This document shows, in pieces, positions 60,841-64,000 of a DNA stretch of 64,000 nucleotides. This DNA is from Dendrophyllia cribrosa (taxonomy: Eukaryota > Cnidaria > Anthozoa > Scleractinia > Dendrophylliidae), in NCBI GenBank assembly GCA_024195265.1, contig JAJLRJ010000014.1, positions 20,346,093 through 20,410,092 on the forward strand, given 5' to 3'. The notes under the pieces are model-generated. The model did no database searches. It was not told where the DNA came from and saw only the letters and a list, made by a program, of their open reading frames with translations. Within the stretch, counting starts at the first letter, position 1. Every line of letters begins with the position of its first letter. The position numbers and the translations under genes were made by a program.

Positions 60841-60960
60841 GGCCCGGTTCAAACGTCGAACTTCACATGTGCCGAACCTAATGCAAATGAGCAATATCCA
60901 TTGTTCTTGCTCATTTGCATTAGGTTCGGCACATGTGAAGTTCGACGTTTGAACCGGGCC
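60841..60960. mobile_element. 120-bp near-perfect palindromic element, ends GGCCCGGTTC
   Basis: Arms of about 55 bp (GGCCCGGTTCAAACGTCGAA ... GCAAATGAGCAA) fold back over a loop of about 8 bp. It is inserted in the left arm of the giant foldback, breaking its short-repeat cluster. Confidence 0.85.
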
Positions 60961-61466
60961 TTAGTCAACTTATAACGCGTCTATGGCGACTTCTAAGTCG
61001 ACTTATTAATTATCGACGCGTCTATGGCGACTTCTAACTCGACTTCTAACTCGTCCATGGAGACTTACAATTCGACTTATAACTCGTCTATGGCGACTTA
61101 TAAGTCGACTTATAAGTCGCCATAGACGAGTTATAAGTCGTCATGGACAAGTTATAAGTCGACTTATAAGTTATAAGTCGCCATAGACGAGTTATAAGTC
61201 CACTTATAAGTTATAAGTCGTCATGGACAAGTTATAAGTGGCCGTTGACAAAACCAGGATCGGACTGGATCAGATTGGATCAGATTGGACTGACAAAATC
61301 TGGATCGGATCGGATCGGACTGACAAAACCTGGATCGGGGTGCTTACAATTTAGCCATAATTTTCGAAAATTCCAGTTGGAAAGAAAATTGTAAGGTCAT
61401 TTTTCGGAAATTCCATCCGAAATTTGTGGAATAGCTTCTGAGGTATTCCTCTTTTACAGTTCGGAA

Positions 61467-61491
61467 CGAGGGGGGGGGGGGGGGGGGGGGG
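61467..61491 (+). repeat. Poly-G tract
   Basis: This is an uninterrupted G run of about 24. Comparable tracts lie at about 3350-3367 and 35990-36005, and a C run at 29657-29693. Confidence 0.9.
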
Positions 61492-62132
61492 TATTTAAAA
61501 TACGGTCTTAAAACGTTGTGGCAACGCGTGATTCGGGTGACAAGTGAGTACATAGTACGGAACTTGATATGTTGAACGGATCATTGCGTAATCTATTTGC
61601 GCTGACATTCTTGCAGACGTCATTTAGTTCGCTACACCGTGCTGAAGAGTTGCAATAACAACGAAACAGCTGTCCACGGTTGCAATCCTACTTTATCGGT
61701 TTCTGTCGTGATGGTGTCTCGCAAAGGCTCCTTTTTTGCGTAGTCAGATCAGCCCTGCAGTTCATTGTATGTTTCTTCAGTTTTTGGCTGGTTAGGTCTC
61801 TCGTAGATCCTACGTATATATACCGATCGTTTGCAGTTTTACTTTTTTCGAGGCCCGACGTTTATAAAACAGGGGTAATTTTTCATCAGTTTTCGTGATC
61901 ACATTTTACGTTATTTATTCCCCGGAGCTTATTACTCCTGTTATTCCTAAATTCCTGATTTAAAAGCTAAATTGAAGAAAATGTTCCTCAGTAATATCTT
62001 GATTAAACTACAAGAACGAGAATTCTCAAAGAGAATACAATGAATCAGCCAATAAACTGTAACAAAATTTTAACCAGAAATTCAAGTGATGTTCCCTGAC
62101 CTTGAGACTTTTGTCTGTCTTTTCATATACAG

Positions 62133-62368
62133 CTATTTCAATTAACATTGTCGGGTGAAAGCTCAAAGCTCAAAGCCTACAAGTCAAGACCGAACGAGTA
62201 AACCGAGCGCCTGTTCCAGGCATGCAGATAGTTGGGAGTGGTGAAACGAACAGAAACGGCGCGAATGAGCGATACGACGAGCGGGAAAAACGTTTATTTT
62301 GCGCCGCTCCCAACTATCTTGGCTTGTAGCGTTGAGCTTTCATCCGACAACGTTAATTGAAATAGCTG
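62133..62368. mobile_element. MITE with TIR TACAGCTATTTCAATTAAC
   Basis: Inverted arms of about 55 bp (ACAGCTATTTCAATTAACAT...GAAAGCTC and inverse) enclose a GC-richer centre. TA lies at the ends. It is inside the loop of the giant foldback. Confidence 0.75.
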
Positions 62369-63119
62369 TAAACAATCACCTCAGATAAAAATCCCCGGAA
62401 TGATAAAGATGACAAACTTTAATTATATCTCGATAAAGAATGTCCGCCTGATAAAAGTATGCAGAAGACGATGGGATGTAAATGTATCACTGATATCAAG
62501 GTAGCTTGCTTCTTTGTCATGCTTTATTTATACCTGCCGAACGAAAAGAACGAAAAGTTCTAGAATAGTCGTTTACTGACGATGCAGCCAGTCTGTGTTT
62601 CTTTGCTGGTCGTATTTGAGCCCAGGAAGGTTGAACGATGTTTAAGCAGAATACTTTAAATGAATCGGAGTTTTTCAGTCCGATTCGATCCAGGTTTTGT
62701 CAGTCCGATCCGATCCGATCCGATCCGATTCAGGTTTTGTCAGTCCGATCCAATCTGGTCCGATCCCGATTTTGTCAATGGCCACTTATAACTCGTCCAT
62801 GGCGACTTATAAGTCGACTTATAAGTCGCCATGGACGAGTAATAAGTCGACTTGTAAATAACAATTTGTTTATGCGCTCGAGATTTCTATCGCGTGATAG
62901 TTGATGAGGGCGAACAAATACTCTTCACAGACACTTGAAAACGCGAAGAAGCGGCCGCCATTAGGCTACTAAATAGATAGTGAGTAGCGTAGCCAATAAG
63001 AGAACAGCATTCGTGATAGAACGTTAGAAAATTTATACTAAGTGGCCATAGACGAGTTATAAGTCGACTTATAAGTCGTCTTGGACGAGTTATAAGTCGT
63101 CTAATAAAAATAGAGGATA

Positions 63120-63445
63120 TTACATGGCCGCGCGAAGATACGAAATTTCTCTTAGAGTGTTGAAAAATATTTCACGAGTGAGCGCAGCGAACGAGTGAAA
63201 TATTTTTCAACACGAGAAGAGAAATTTCGTATCTTCAAGCGGCCATGTAATGTTCTGTTTATTATATAAACACCAATGAAATCAAACCATTTCACTTTTA
63301 TAGTTTTTTTGTAGTCCTAAAGTAGAACAACGTAGCAACGGTGATCTTTTCACGTGTGAAGATAACATGTTATTCTCACGTGTGAAGATATGATGTTTAT
63401 GCGCGAAAGCTCACCTGGTATTTCATTGGTGTTTATATAATAAGT
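63120..63445. mobile_element. Nested foldbacks with GTGTTGAAAAATATTTCAC
   Basis: One stem pairs ATTACATGGCCGC...GATACGAAATTTCTCT (63118 onward) with its inverse up to about 63252, with GTGAGCGCAGCGAACGAGTG at the tip. An adjoining pair, TATAAACACCAATGAAAT and its inverse, spans about 63264-63440. Confidence 0.7.
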
Positions 63446-63499
63446 CGTTCTTTTCCATCACAAATGTTTTTGGTTATGTCCTATTGGGGGTTCCGTATA

Positions 63500-64000
63500 T
63501 CCATTCCCTTATTCGTTCTAAATATTTGTGTTATGTTTTCGCAAATCTTTTGACTCCAATAATTTCCTGTCGATTCTCGATCGCTGCTATTTTATTTTAT
63601 GCTTACGTTCAGTCATTGTTAAGGTCGCCGTTGATTGAAACGCTTTTTCAAGTTTAGTTGCCATTTAAATTTTAGAATAGCCGGATTCTTCTGTTAAGAC
63701 ATATCCTGATGGAAAGGCACCACGGCGACGAGTGTTGGCAAATAAGACGTCAACATCATAAAAGTTTGCCGTGATATTATCTTTTGTGGCACTTAAAAGA
63801 TAAAAGGCACTAGCCGTCCTGTTTTAAAAATTGTGTGAAACTTACTTTAAAAATGTAAGCCCGAAATGGAATATGACTGCGTTCGGTCTGTTGCTCCGGT
63901 TCACTTGACGAGGGCCCAAACGACGTTTATCAACTCAGTTTTTTATTTTTATACTGGGGGCAATCAGGAAATTTAAAATAAACAACGAAGCATGTGCAAC
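63500..64000. other. No recognised feature
   Basis: AT-rich sequence at the window end; no gene or repeat was identified. Confidence 0.35.

Larger units (their letters stand above)
60724..63495. mobile_element. Giant foldback element of about 2.8 kb built from palindromic short repeats
   Basis: CGGAGCCCCCAATAG at the left and CTATTGGGGGTTCCG at the right are inverted, both next to TA. The inner arms continue the pairing through AAAAGAACGACTTAT. Then come clusters of GACTTATAAGTC/GTCCATGGCGAC/ACGAGTTATAAGTC units (60970-61240, 62780-62850, 63040-63105) and GGATCGGA/TCCGATCC blocks (61256-61340 and 62680-62770). It contains the separate hairpins at 60841, 62133 and 63120. Confidence 0.75.

Overview
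The window is eukaryotic genomic DNA, AT-rich and intron-rich, and extremely dense in inverted-repeat mobile elements. It most likely comes from an anthozoan cnidarian, probably a stony coral. That is an inference: the protein genes are animal-type (a cilia armadillo protein and a BTB-Kelch protein), and the interspersed families (an 87-bp satellite-bearing element, elements ending TAGCCTGCATGACAGGCG, many TTAA- and TA-flanked foldbacks) resemble repeats I associate with coral genomes. No prokaryotic gene organisation, CRISPR array or rRNA was seen.

Four protein genes can be supported, all on the minus strand. (1) 34580 to 8766: a complete 23-exon gene for ODAD2/ARMC4, the armadillo-repeat subunit of the outer dynein arm docking complex. 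I joined the exons by hand; every junction is phase-compatible and the sum is 2913 nt, encoding 970 aa. (2) 42996 to 42370: an intronless 208-aa basic coiled-coil protein of unknown function. (3) 51696 to 48328: an intronless 1122-aa protein starting MGNCCSTC (predicted myristoylation and palmitoylation), acidic and Ser-rich, with five C-terminal repeats of a [VI]Y[DT]-x-E-[ED/EE/N]-x-x-LM motif. (4) 58560 to 56794: an intronless 588-aa BTB-BACK-Kelch protein (KLHL type, probable CUL3 adaptor). A fifth candidate, two exons at about 5900 to 5260, is weak. The four genes are not an operon or an obvious pathway; only ODAD2 has a firmly known role (motile cilia).

Layout. 0-8.7 kb: no firm gene; a decayed GIY-YIG/Penelope-like fragment, foldback elements and a three-element TTAA nest. 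8.7-34.6 kb: ODAD2, with introns packed with elements and satellites. 34.6-42.3 kb: SINEs, short foldbacks and an 87-bp array broken by a 1-kb transposon. 42.4-52 kb: genes 2 and 3, separated by a minisatellite and a LINE tail. 52-56 kb: a 1-kb minisatellite containing a foldback, a LINE relic and another TTAA foldback. 56.8-58.6 kb: the Kelch gene. 58.6-64 kb: nested foldbacks, including one of about 2.8 kb made largely of palindromic short repeats.

The strongest new observation is a family of insertions ending in TAGCC(T/C)G(C/T).. with long to full-length terminal inverted repeats. Three of the four copies seen are bounded by exact 9-bp direct repeats (ATTTAAATG, GAAATTCTT, CTGAAAAAT) and the fourth by a 7/9 match. 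Their sizes run from 2329 bp down to a 30-bp scar. This fits a Mutator-like (or Merlin-like) non-autonomous family. Two further insertions interrupt tandem repeats, so their empty sites can be read directly.
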